Shown: positions 33,761-41,288 of the stretch, one piece after another
Position numbering within the stretch: the first letter of the stretch is position 1
How the letters are laid out: each line of letters starts with the position of its first letter
Origin: Pseudomonas sp. PDM15
GTDB taxonomy: Bacteria; Pseudomonadota; Gammaproteobacteria; Pseudomonadales; Pseudomonadaceae
Assembly (NCBI RefSeq): GCF_014851565.1
Contig: NZ_JACVAA010000002.1
Location: 434,001-498,000, forward strand
Direction: 5' to 3'
DNA: 64,000 bases
Made by a program: the position numbers and the translations under genes
The notes under the pieces: generated by a model
Databases searched by the model: none
What the model was told of the DNA's origin: nothing
The model's input: the letters and a program-made list of their open reading frames with translations, nothing else

Positions 33761-34477
33761 TTACTGGGCAGCGCCAGCAGCGGCCGGATCCTTGATGGCC
33801 AGCAGTTCCAGCTCGAACACCAACACCGAGTTGGCCGGAATGGCCGGGCTCGGGCTCTGGGCGCCGTAGGCCAGCTCGCTGGGAATGTACAGCTTGTACT
33901 TCTCGCCAACGTGCATCAGTTGCAGGCCTTCGACCCAGCCCGGGATCACGCCGCTCACCGGCAGATCGATGGGACTGCCACGCTCGACGGAGCTGTCGAA
34001 TACGCTGCCGTCGGTCAGCTTGCCCTCGTAGTGCACGGTAACCACGTCGGTCGGCTTCGGCTGGGCACCTTCGGCTTTCTTGATCACTTCGTACTGCAGA
34101 CCGGAGGCGGTGGTGACCACGCCATCCTTCTTGCCGTTTTCCTCGAGGAACTTCTTGCCGGCCTGGGCCGATTCCTCGTTGAGCTTGGTCATGCGCTCTT
34201 CGGCACGCTTCTGCAGGAAGGCGAAGGCCTCGGCCAGCTCCTCGTCCTTCAGCTTCTGCTCTTTCTTGCCGATGGCGTCTTCGATGCCCATGGCTACGGC
34301 CTTGGAGTCCAGGTCAGACAGGCCTTCCTGCGACAGGCTCTTGCCCATGTTCAGGCCGATGCCGTAGGAAGCCTTCTGCGCCGGGGTCTTGAGTTCCACT
34401 TCGCTGGTCTGCGCATCGCAGCCGGCCAGTACCAGGCCGACCAGGGCAACCGCCGCCGCTAGACGATGTTGTTTCAT
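33761..34477 (-). CDS. fklB: FKBP-type peptidyl-prolyl isomerase, lipoprotein
   Basis: 238 residues. Lipoprotein signal with lipobox LVLAGC (Cys20). An N-terminal FkpA/Mip-type helical dimerisation domain (about 28-125, TPAQKASYGIGLNMGKSLSQ) joins the C-terminal FKBP domain (about 130-235), with VTVHYEGKLTDGSVFDSS and IPGWVEGLQLMHVGEKYKLYIPSELAYG. It folds proline-containing envelope proteins. Corresponds to PA3262. Symbol used for the family; FkpA/Mip are alternatives. Confidence 0.93.
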   Translation of the reverse strand: MKQHRLAAAVALVGLVLAGCDAQTSEVELKTPAQKASYGIGLNMGKSLSQEGLSDLDSKAVAMGIEDAIGKKEQKLKDEELAEAFAFLQKRAEERMTKLNEESAQAGKKFLEENGKKDGVVTTASGLQYEVIKKAEGAQPKPTDVVTVHYEGKLTDGSVFDSSVERGSPIDLPVSGVIPGWVEGLQLMHVGEKYKLYIPSELAYGAQSPSPAIPANSVLVFELELLAIKDPAAAGAAQ

Positions 34478-34639
34478 GCTTGTTCCTTGTTATAGCCGCA
34501 GGGGCCGGAGAGAGACGCGAGCTTAGCAGCCTGCGGCAAGCACTGGCTACGGCACTGTAGGAGCCGCAGAAAGCGGATAAGTTCAGCCACCCTGGCCTCG
34601 CCGGGCACGCCCTGCGCACTGGATGGAAATCACGGGCAA

Positions 34640-34667
34640 AAAAAAACGACCTTTCGGTCGTTTCTTC
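34640..34667 (-). terminator. Terminator of the tRNA-Val/tRNA-Asp unit
   Basis: AAACGACC-GAAA-GGTCGTTT stem on the minus strand followed by nine T, about 40 bases after tRNA-Asp. Region 34478-34639 upstream of FKBP holds no gene. Confidence 0.88.
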
Positions 34668-34702
34668 CAGTCTTGGTCTTCAGTCTAACCAAGGCTTATG
34701 TA

Positions 34703-34779
34703 TGGCGCAGCGGACGGGACTCGAACCCGCGACCCCCGGCGTGACAGGCCGGTATTCTAACCGACTGAACTACCGCTGC
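34703..34779 (-). tRNA. tRNA-Asp (GTC)
   Basis: 77-base cloverleaf. Acceptor GCAGCGG pairs with CCGCTGC, discriminator G, encoded CCA. The anticodon loop reads CTGTCAC with GTC. T-loop GGGTTCGAGTCCC. The D-arm has AGTTCAGTCGGTTAGAAT as in other tRNA-Asp. Confidence 0.97.
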
Positions 34780-34793
34780 GCGTAACTGCGAGA

Positions 34794-34869
34794 TGGTGGG
34801 TGATGACGGGATCGAACCGCCGACCCTCTGCTTGTAAGGCAGATGCTCTCCCGGCTGAGCTAATCACCC
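34794..34869 (-). tRNA. tRNA-Val (TAC)
   Basis: 76-base cloverleaf. Acceptor GGGTGAT pairs with ATCACCC, discriminator A, encoded CCA. Anticodon loop CTTACAA with TAC. Transcribed just upstream of tRNA-Asp, 14 bases apart, probably as one transcript. Confidence 0.97.
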
Positions 34870-35029
34870 TTCACTCTCGAAGTGGGGCGCATTCTAGAGA
34901 GCGACCCTGGCCTTGGCAAGCTCTTTTTTAAAAAAAATCTGCAATTGTTCCAAAGGCTTAGCGATGGGTTGGCCAATCCGCCCCGGCGGAGAATAATGCG
35001 CGCTTTGCGTAATTGGAGAGTCAACCCCC

Positions 35030-35950
35030 ATGTGGTTCCGCAACCTGCTCGTTTATCGCCTGACCCAGGACGTGCCCTTCGACGCCGAAGCCCTGGAAGC
35101 GGCACTGGCCGCCAAGGCCGCGCGCCCCTGCGCCAGCCAGGAGCTGACCACCTACGGCTTCATGGCCCCGTTCGGCAAGGGTGGCGATGCGCCGCTGGTG
35201 CATGTCAGCGGTGACTTCCTGCTGATCTCCGCGCGCAAGGAAGAACGCATCCTGCCCGGCAGCGTGGTTCGCGATGCGCTGAAGGACAAGGTCGACGAGA
35301 TCGAGGCGCAGCAGATGCGCAAGGTCTACAAGAAGGAGCGCGACCAGCTCAAGGACGAGATCGTCATGAGCTTCCTGCCGCGCGCCTTTATCCGTCGTTC
35401 CAGCACCTTCGCCGCCATCGCACCGAAGCTCGGCCTGATCCTGGTCGACAGCGCCAGCGCCAAAAAGGCCGAAGACCTGCTGTCGACCCTGCGCGAGGCC
35501 ATCGGCTCGCTGCCGGTGCGTCCGCTGAGCGTGAAGATGGCGCCGACCGCCACCCTCACAGACTGGGTCAAGACCCAAGCCGCCGCGCCGGACTTCTTCG
35601 TGCTCGACGAGTGCGAGCTGCGCGACACCAGCGAGGACGGCGGCGTGGTGCGTTGCAAGCGCCAGGACCTGACCAGCGAGGAAATCCAGCTGCACCTGTC
35701 CGCCGGCAAGCTGGTCACCCAGCTGTCCCTGGCCTGGCAGGACAAGCTGTCCTTCGTGCTGGACGACAAGCTGGCGGTCAAGCGCCTGCGCTTCGAGGAC
35801 CTGCTGCAGGACCAGGCCGCTCAGGATGGCGGTGAAGATGCACCGGGGCAGCTGGATGCCAGCTTCACTCTGATGATGCTGACCTTCGCCGACTTCCTGC
35901 CGGCCCTGTTCGAGGCACTCGGCGGCGAAGAGATCCCGGAAGGCATCTGA
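35030..35950 (+). CDS. rdgC: Recombination-associated protein RdgC
   Basis: 306-residue ring-shaped DNA-binding protein that restrains RecA. Family start [23 protein letters not shown] is intact; also [19 protein letters not shown] [27 protein letters not shown] and the C-terminal [27 protein letters not shown]. Length is normal. Corresponds to PA3263. A TTGGAGAG lies upstream of the ATG. Confidence 0.96.
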   Translation: MWFRNLLVYRLTQDVPFDAEALEAALAAKAARPCASQELTTYGFMAPFGKGGDAPLVHVSGDFLLISARKEERILPGSVVRDALKDKVDEIEAQQMRKVYKKERDQLKDEIVMSFLPRAFIRRSSTFAAIAPKLGLILVDSASAKKAEDLLSTLREAIGSLPVRPLSVKMAPTATLTDWVKTQAAAPDFFVLDECELRDTSEDGGVVRCKRQDLTSEEIQLHLSAGKLVTQLSLAWQDKLSFVLDDKLAVKRLRFEDLLQDQAAQDGGEDAPGQLDASFTLMMLTFADFLPALFEALGGEEIPEGI

Positions 35951-36041
35951 CCTTCCGGACAACTTCCGCAACAACTCACAGGGTCCGCCCGTCCTCTCGG
36001 GCTTGCCCTGTGCAGCGCCCTGTGCAGAATAGCGAACGACG

Positions 36042-36089
36042 CGAGGACGACCTCGTGGCTCCTTTCGAGTGATCATCCGGGACGGCCCG
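36042..36089 (+). promoter_or_regulatory. Guanidine-II riboswitch (mini-ykkC)
   Basis: Two small hairpins with the diagnostic ACGR tetraloops: CGAGG-ACGA-CCTCG (36042-36055) and CGGG-ACGG-CCCG (36078-36089), joined by 22 bases. This is the complete mini-ykkC architecture, in which the two loops dock on each other and each binds one guanidinium. The second hairpin ends 18 bases before the ribosome binding site (GGAG at 36108-36111) of sugE, so control is probably at translation initiation. The gene downstream is a guanidinium exporter, the best-known target. Confidence 0.93.
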
Positions 36090-36119
36090 TCGCCTTTTCA
36101 GCAGTACGGAGCTACCACC

Positions 36120-36434
36120 ATGTCCTGGATCATCCTGTTGTTCGCCGGCCTCTTCGAGGTGTGCTGGGCCATCGGCCTCAAGTACACCGACGGCTTCACC
36201 CGCCCCCTCCCCACCGTGCTCACCGTTGGCGCCATGATCGTCAGCCTAGCCCTGCTCGGCCTGGCCATGAAGGAGCTTCCGCTGGGCACCGCCTACGCCA
36301 TCTGGACCGGCGTTGGCGCCGTCGGCACGGTGATCGCCGGCATCGTCCTGTTCGGCGAATCCATGGCGCTGATGCGCCTGGGCAGCGTGGCGCTGATCAT
36401 CATCGGCCTAGTCGGCCTCAAGCTCAGCCACTGA
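36120..36434 (+). CDS. sugE: Guanidinium exporter Gdx (SugE), SMR family
   Basis: 104 residues with four transmembrane helices. Small multidrug resistance fold with the Gdx-type signature [19 protein letters not shown], where Glu13 is the proton/substrate-coupling residue. Gdx proteins exchange guanidinium for protons. The start at 36120 (GGAG eight bases upstream) replaces the longer frame from 36069, which would run through the riboswitch. Expected to be switched on by guanidine via the riboswitch at 36042-36089. Confidence 0.96.
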   Translation: MSWIILLFAGLFEVCWAIGLKYTDGFTRPLPTVLTVGAMIVSLALLGLAMKELPLGTAYAIWTGVGAVGTVIAGIVLFGESMALMRLGSVALIIIGLVGLKLSH

Positions 36435-36446
36435 GTGCGCCGCCAT

Positions 36447-36476
36447 AAAAAAGCCCGCCGATTGGCGGGCTTTTTT
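36447..36476. terminator. Bidirectional terminator
   Basis: AAAAAAGCCCGCC-GATT-GGCGGGCTTTTTT. A and T runs on both sides let it serve sugE and the convergent MFS-acyltransferase gene. Confidence 0.92.
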
Positions 36477-36489
36477 GTGGGCATCGAGC

Positions 36490-38361
36490 TTAGCGCTGGT
36501 CGCCACGCAGCAGGCTTACCTGCTCCTGCAGCGCCAAGCGTCCGGTGTCCGCCGGCAGCGCCGTGCCGGCGACTATGTTGACTCGCGACCAGAAGCGCTT
36601 GAACAGCCCCTTGTGCGGCGCGCGGCTGAAGAAGCTGCCCCACAGGCCCTGCAGCGCCAGTGGAATCACCGGCACCGGATTGGCGGCGAGAATGCGCTCG
36701 ACCCCGGCCTTGAACTCGTCGATATCGCCGCTGGTGGTCAGCTTGCCCTCGGGGAAGATGCACACCACCTCCCCCTCGGCGAGATACTGGGCGATACGCG
36801 CGAAGGCCCGCTCGAACACTTCCGGGTCCTCGTTGCGCCCGGCGATCGGCACGGTGCCGGCGGTGCGGAAGATGAAGTTGAGCACTGGCAGGTTGTAGAT
36901 CTTGTAGTACATGACGAAACGCACCGGCCGGCGTACCGCGCCACCGATCAGCAATGCATCGACGAAGGACACGTGGTTGCACACCAGCACTGCCGCGCCC
37001 TCCTCCGGGATCACTTCCAGGTTCTGGTGGCGCACCCGGTACATCGAGTGGCTGAGCATCCAGATCAGGAAGCGCATGGTGAACTCGGGGACGATCTTGA
37101 AGATGTAGGCGTTGACCGCCAGGTTCATCAGCGAGATGGCCAGGAACAGCTGCGGGATCGACAGCCCGGCGACGCTGAGGAAGAGGATCGACACCAGCGC
37201 CGCCGCCACCATGAACAGCGCGTTGAGGATATTGTTGGCGGCGATCACCCGCGCCCGCTCGTGCGCCTCGGTACGCGACTGGATCAGCGCGTACAGCGGC
37301 ACGATGTAGAAGCCACCGAAGACGCCCAGGCCGAGGATCGAGGCCAGCACCCACCAGGCCTCGCCCATCTGCAGCAGACCCAGCCAGTCGTGCGCCGCGG
37401 CCGCCTGCGGGAAGCTGCTGGAGGTGGCCCACAGCAGGATGCCGAACAGCGACAGGCCGAACGAGCCGAACGGCACCAGGCCGATCTCCACCTTGTGCCC
37501 GCTCATGCGCTCGCAGAGCATCGAGCCCAGCGCGATGCCCACCGAGAATACGGTGAGGATCAGCGTCACCACGCTCTCGTCGCCGTGCAGCAGATCCTTG
37601 GCAAAGGTCGGAATCTGCGTCAGGTAGATCGCCCCGAGGAACCAGAACCACGAGCTGCCGATCAGCGAGCGCGACACCGCCGGGCGCTGGCCCAGGCCCA
37701 GATGCATGATCTGCCAGGACTGGCGGAAGATGTTCCAGTCCAGCTGCAGCTGCGGCAGCGCCGCGGCGAAGTGCGGGATGCTGCGACTGGCCAGGTAGCC
37801 AGCCACGGCGGTGCCGACGATGGCGATGCCCACCGCCACGCGATAGCCCTCACCGGACATCAGCAGGCCCGCGCCGATGGTGCCGGCGAGGATGGCGAGG
37901 AAAGTGCCCATCTCCACCAGGGCGTTGCCGCCCACCAGCTCCTGCTCGCGCAGCGCCGCCGGCAGGATCGAGTACTTCACCGGGCCGAACAGCGCCGAGT
38001 GAGTGCCCATGGCGAACAGCGCCGCCAGCATCAGGTAGAGATTGTCGAGCAGGAAGCCGATTGCGCCGACCGCCATGATCGCGATCTCGGCCAGCTTGAT
38101 CGCGCGGATCAGCGCGTCCTTGGCGAACTTCTCGCCAAACTGGCCTCCGAGGGCAGAGAACAGGAAGAACGGCAGGATGAACAGCAGTGCGCAGAGGTTG
38201 ACCAGCAGATCGCGGTCGGCACTGACGCTGAGCTTGAACAGGATGGCGAGGATCAGCGACTGCTTGAAGATGTTGTCGTTGAACGCGCCGAGCAGCTGGG
38301 TCACGAAGAACGGCAGGAAACGCCGGGTGCCAAGCAGGGCGAATTGCGAATTCTGGGTCAT
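36490..38361 (-). CDS. MFS transporter fused to 1-acylglycerol-3-phosphate acyltransferase
   Basis: 623 residues. Residues about 1-405 are a 12-helix major facilitator of the LplT (lysophospholipid flippase) type: FFVTQLLGAFNDNIFKQSL at the start, then GPVKYSILP. Residues about 425-623 are a PlsC acyltransferase with NHVSFVD (HX4D) and FPEGKLTTSG. The combination resembles LplT-Aas lysophospholipid salvage but lacks the AMP-dependent acyl-ACP synthetase part of Aas. Probable role: flip and re-acylate lysophospholipid. ATG at 38361 gives the family start MTQNSQFALLGTRRFLPFF. Confidence 0.9.
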   Translation of the reverse strand: MTQNSQFALLGTRRFLPFFVTQLLGAFNDNIFKQSLILAILFKLSVSADRDLLVNLCALLFILPFFLFSALGGQFGEKFAKDALIRAIKLAEIAIMAVGAIGFLLDNLYLMLAALFAMGTHSALFGPVKYSILPAALREQELVGGNALVEMGTFLAILAGTIGAGLLMSGEGYRVAVGIAIVGTAVAGYLASRSIPHFAAALPQLQLDWNIFRQSWQIMHLGLGQRPAVSRSLIGSSWFWFLGAIYLTQIPTFAKDLLHGDESVVTLILTVFSVGIALGSMLCERMSGHKVEIGLVPFGSFGLSLFGILLWATSSSFPQAAAAHDWLGLLQMGEAWWVLASILGLGVFGGFYIVPLYALIQSRTEAHERARVIAANNILNALFMVAAALVSILFLSVAGLSIPQLFLAISLMNLAVNAYIFKIVPEFTMRFLIWMLSHSMYRVRHQNLEVIPEEGAAVLVCNHVSFVDALLIGGAVRRPVRFVMYYKIYNLPVLNFIFRTAGTVPIAGRNEDPEVFERAFARIAQYLAEGEVVCIFPEGKLTTSGDIDEFKAGVERILAANPVPVIPLALQGLWGSFFSRAPHKGLFKRFWSRVNIVAGTALPADTGRLALQEQVSLLRGDQR

Positions 38362-38529
38362 CGTCCTTGTACCTGTGAGAGGCCGAGCGGGCCGTCCGAT
38401 ATTGGACAGCATCTGCCCCAGGCAAAGCCACACCTGCGTTGCGCTTTCGTGCCTTGCTCCCACGCCCTTTGGGAGAGGGGCCGGGGGTAAGGGGCTTCCA
38501 GGCTATTCCGTGTCGCCGATAGCGCCGTA

Positions 38530-38581
38530 GCCCGGACTTCAGTCCGGGACTGGTTGAGGTTTCCCGGACTGAAGTCCGGGC
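38530..38581. repeat. REP-like inverted repeat GCCCGGACTT…
   Basis: GCCCGGACTTCAGTCCGGG (38530-38548) and its exact reverse complement (38563-38581), 14-base loop. Same framework as the element at 18726-18778 (GCCCGGA…TCCGGG), with changed inner bases that keep pairing. The remaining gap from 38362 to 38610 contains only a GGGAGAGGGGCCGGGGGTAAGG stretch. Confidence 0.8.
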
Positions 38582-38610
38582 TGCGGCTGATTATCGAAAC
38601 TCGCTACGAA

Positions 38611-38940
38611 TCAGATAGGCATCTGCCCCAGCCACCAGCGCAGCAGGAAGAACACCAGCAGCCCACCGCCAATGGTCGCCAGCAGATGGCGAGTCACCGC
38701 GGCGATGGCAATGGTCGCCAGGCCGGCCAGCAGGTAGGCGTTGTCCAGGCTCAGCGCCCAGGTCTTGCCATCCGGCAGCAGCATGCCGGGCACCACGATG
38801 GCGGTGAGCACGGCGGTCGGCACGTAGTGCAGGCCCTGGCGAATCAGTGGTGGGAAGCGCAGGTCGGGGAAGGCGAACAGGCTATAGCGGGTGGTGAAGG
38901 TGATCACCAGCATACCGAGGATCAGGATCCAGTTTTCCAT
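38611..38940 (-). CDS. azlD: Branched-chain amino acid exporter subunit AzlD
   Basis: 109 residues, about four transmembrane helices, with the AzlD family pattern LVITFTTRYSLFAFPDLRFPPLIRQGLHYVPTAVLTAIVVP. Pairs with AzlC to export branched-chain amino acids or analogues. ATG overlaps the azlC stop (TGATG at 38938-38942). Confidence 0.93.
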   Translation of the reverse strand: MENWILILGMLVITFTTRYSLFAFPDLRFPPLIRQGLHYVPTAVLTAIVVPGMLLPDGKTWALSLDNAYLLAGLATIAIAAVTRHLLATIGGGLLVFFLLRWWLGQMPI

Positions 38941-39650
38941 CAGAACACCTCGTCCTGCAGCAGGCGGTAGCGACGCTCCAGCAGCACTCCGACGACGATG
39001 CCGGCGAAGGCAGCGGCCATCAGGCCGAGCTTGTAGGGCAGGCCGTGGCAGGCCAGCGCCACCGCGCCGGCCACCAGCGCCGCCGCCACCTGCGGACGAT
39101 TGCGCAGCATGGGCACGACGATGCCGATGAAGGTGGCGAGCATGGCGAAGTCCAGTCCCCAGTCACCGATGTTCGGCACCGCCTGGCCGAACACCAGACC
39201 GACCAGTGTGCAGGCCAGCCAGTTGACGTACATGGCCAGCGCCGCGCCGAGGAAGTGCCAGTGCTTGTGCGGCGAAGCGTCGCTCTCGGCATAACGGTGC
39301 TGGACCACGGCGAAGGCCTCGTCGGTCAGCCAGAAGGCCAGCGGCACCCGCCAACGCTTGGGCAGGTGACGCACGAAGGGTTGCAGGCTAGCGCTGTACA
39401 AGGCGTGGCGCAGGTTGACCACCAGCGTGGTCAGCCACAGCACGGCCAGGGTCGCGCCACCGCCCAGCAGGCTGATGGCGATGAACTGAGCCGAGCCGGC
39501 GAACACCAGCACCGACATGCCGATGGTCTGCCAGGGCGTGAGCCCGGCAGCGCCGGCCAGGCTGCCGTAGATGATGCCGAAGGGCATGGCGCCGAGCAGC
39601 ATCGGCAGCATGTCGCGAGTGCCTTGCAGGAATTCGTGATGACGGGACAT
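38940..39650 (-). CDS. azlC: Branched-chain amino acid exporter AzlC
   Basis: 236-residue inner-membrane protein of the AzlC family. Signature GAMPFGIIYGSLAGAAGLTPWQTIGMSVLVFAGSAQF near the N-terminus, then LTDEAFAVVQHRY. About six to seven helices. AGGAGGTTCC immediately precedes the ATG, an unusually good site. Next to an AraC regulator that probably controls azlCD. Confidence 0.94.
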   Translation of the reverse strand: MSRHHEFLQGTRDMLPMLLGAMPFGIIYGSLAGAAGLTPWQTIGMSVLVFAGSAQFIAISLLGGGATLAVLWLTTLVVNLRHALYSASLQPFVRHLPKRWRVPLAFWLTDEAFAVVQHRYAESDASPHKHWHFLGAALAMYVNWLACTLVGLVFGQAVPNIGDWGLDFAMLATFIGIVVPMLRNRPQVAAALVAGAVALACHGLPYKLGLMAAAFAGIVVGVLLERRYRLLQDEVF

Positions 39651-39721
39651 GGAACCTCCTTGAACCGAGGAGGCTAGCCGGGCGCCGCGGGCGGTGTCTT
39701 GAACGATCTTGCGCGTCTATC

Positions 39722-40549
39722 TCAGAAATCGGCACAGGCGCGGCGATACTCGCCGGGGCTGACGCCATAACTCTGCTTGAACTGTCGATTCAGATGGCTC
39801 TGATCGGAGAAGCCCAGCTGCATGGCCACTTGCAGTGGTGCGCAGCCGGAACGCAGCAGCGCCCTCGCCTGCTCCAGGCGCCGCTGCTTGAGCCAGGCAT
39901 GCGGTGGCAGGCCGGTGGCTCGGCGGAACACGCGGGCAAAGTGGAAGGGCGAGAGATTGACCAGCGACGCCAGCTCCTCCAGCGAGGGCGGCTCACCCAG
40001 GCGCGCGGCCAGCAGATCCTTGGCCAGAGCCACGGCGCGTGGCTCACGACCGGGCTCGGCAGGTTGGGATATCCGCGCGTGGCGCTGGAATAGCAGCAGG
40101 ATCGCCTCGCGCCAGGCCGTCTGCTGCTGCAGCGCATCGGCGTCGCTATCGAGCATGCGGTGCAGATGGCCGAAGGCCTGGTGCAGGTCGAGGTCCTGCA
40201 GCACGCTGACGCCGAACGACGGCATGCCGCCACCGGCCAGACCCAACTCCTCCAGCACACCCTGGACCTGCGCCGGTGCCGGGTAGAAGGCGCGGTACCA
40301 CCAGCCCTGCTCGTGAGCCTTGGAACCGGTGTGCACTTCATCCGGGTTGATCAGCACCATGCTGCCGACCGGAGCCAGGTGATCGCTACCGCGATGACGG
40401 AAGCGCTGGGCGCCGCCCTCGATCACGGTAAACACGAAGCCTTCGTGCACATGCGGAGCGAAGCGCTGCTCGATATAGCGCGCGTGCAGCAGTTCCACGC
40501 CGGTCAGAGCCTGGCTCTCCCAGAAACGGGTCTGCTCGCCGTCGGCCAT
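39722..40549 (-). CDS. AraC-family transcriptional regulator
   Basis: 275 residues. N-terminal cupin-type sensing domain (PHVHEGFVFTVIEGGAQRFRHRG, LINPDEVHTG) and C-terminal double HTH (ASLVNLSPFHFARVFRRATGLPPHAWLKQRRLEQARALL and VAMQLGFSDQSHLNRQFKQSYGVSPGEYRR). Of the AraC-cupin group often paired with azlCD or LysE exporters. Start MADGEQTRFWE at 40549; the upstream frame is antisense to the GNAT gene. Corresponds to PA3269. Confidence 0.9.
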   Translation of the reverse strand: MADGEQTRFWESQALTGVELLHARYIEQRFAPHVHEGFVFTVIEGGAQRFRHRGSDHLAPVGSMVLINPDEVHTGSKAHEQGWWYRAFYPAPAQVQGVLEELGLAGGGMPSFGVSVLQDLDLHQAFGHLHRMLDSDADALQQQTAWREAILLLFQRHARISQPAEPGREPRAVALAKDLLAARLGEPPSLEELASLVNLSPFHFARVFRRATGLPPHAWLKQRRLEQARALLRSGCAPLQVAMQLGFSDQSHLNRQFKQSYGVSPGEYRRACADF

Positions 40550-40554
40550 CGCGA

Positions 40555-41124
40555 TCAGGCGCCGAAGCGCGCCTCCAGGCCGGCCTTGACCTGCGGCCAC
40601 TCGCTGTCGGTGATGCTGTACATCACCGTGTGATCGAGGCGGCCGTCGGCCAGGCGCCGGTGGTTGCGCAGCAGCCCCTCGCGCTGGGCGCCGAGCTTCT
40701 CGATGGCGCGCTGGGAGCGCAGGTTGCTCGCGGCGGTCTTCAGCTGCACGCGCACCAACTGCCACTCCTCGAAGGCGTGGCGCAGCATCAGGTACTTGAT
40801 CATGCCGTTGAGGCCGGTGCCGTGCTGGCGGGCATCCAGCCAGGTCGCGCCGATCTCGGCGGCCGGCAGCACCGGATTGAAGTCGAAGAAACTGGTGGTG
40901 CCGACCAGCTCGCCGGCCAGGCGAATGGCGAAGACCACCTCACGGCCCTCGCGCTGATCGGCCAGGGCGTTGCGGTACCAGTCCGGGCGCGTGGTGCCGC
41001 TCATGTACTGCTGGGATTCGCGGTTGGCCTCGGCCAATTGCAGCAGGCCAGGCAGGTCACCCTCGCTCAGCGGATCGAGGCGCAGCGCACCCTGCTGCAG
41101 GGTGACAGGTTGAGGCTTGAACAT
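40555..41124 (-). CDS. GNAT N-acetyltransferase (RimJ/RimL-like)
   Basis: 189 residues. GNAT fold of the RimJ/RimL/YdaF type: FAIRLAGELVGTTSFFDFNP, EIGATWLDARQHGTGLNG (acetyl-CoA region, with H-G-T-G-L-N replacing the commoner Q/R-x-x-G-x-A) and LKTAASNLRSQRAIEKLGAQREG. Acetylates an N-terminal or free amine; substrate unknown. Start at 41124 (MFKPQPVTL). Ends six bases before the AraC start, so possibly co-transcribed with it. Corresponds to PA3270. Confidence 0.88.
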   Translation of the reverse strand: MFKPQPVTLQQGALRLDPLSEGDLPGLLQLAEANRESQQYMSGTTRPDWYRNALADQREGREVVFAIRLAGELVGTTSFFDFNPVLPAAEIGATWLDARQHGTGLNGMIKYLMLRHAFEEWQLVRVQLKTAASNLRSQRAIEKLGAQREGLLRNHRRLADGRLDHTVMYSITDSEWPQVKAGLEARFGA

Positions 41125-41288
41125 GACACGAACTCCGGCAAGGCGACCACGGCCGATCACGCTAGCAGGCGCCTGGCGGCGACTCAAGCTGGTTGCGACC
41201 TTGGTCGGCCTGACGATTGCGGCGCCGCGTGCGAGACTAAACCCATAGTCAATGGTCTTGCTGACCATGCCCCATACGCGGAGTTCGC

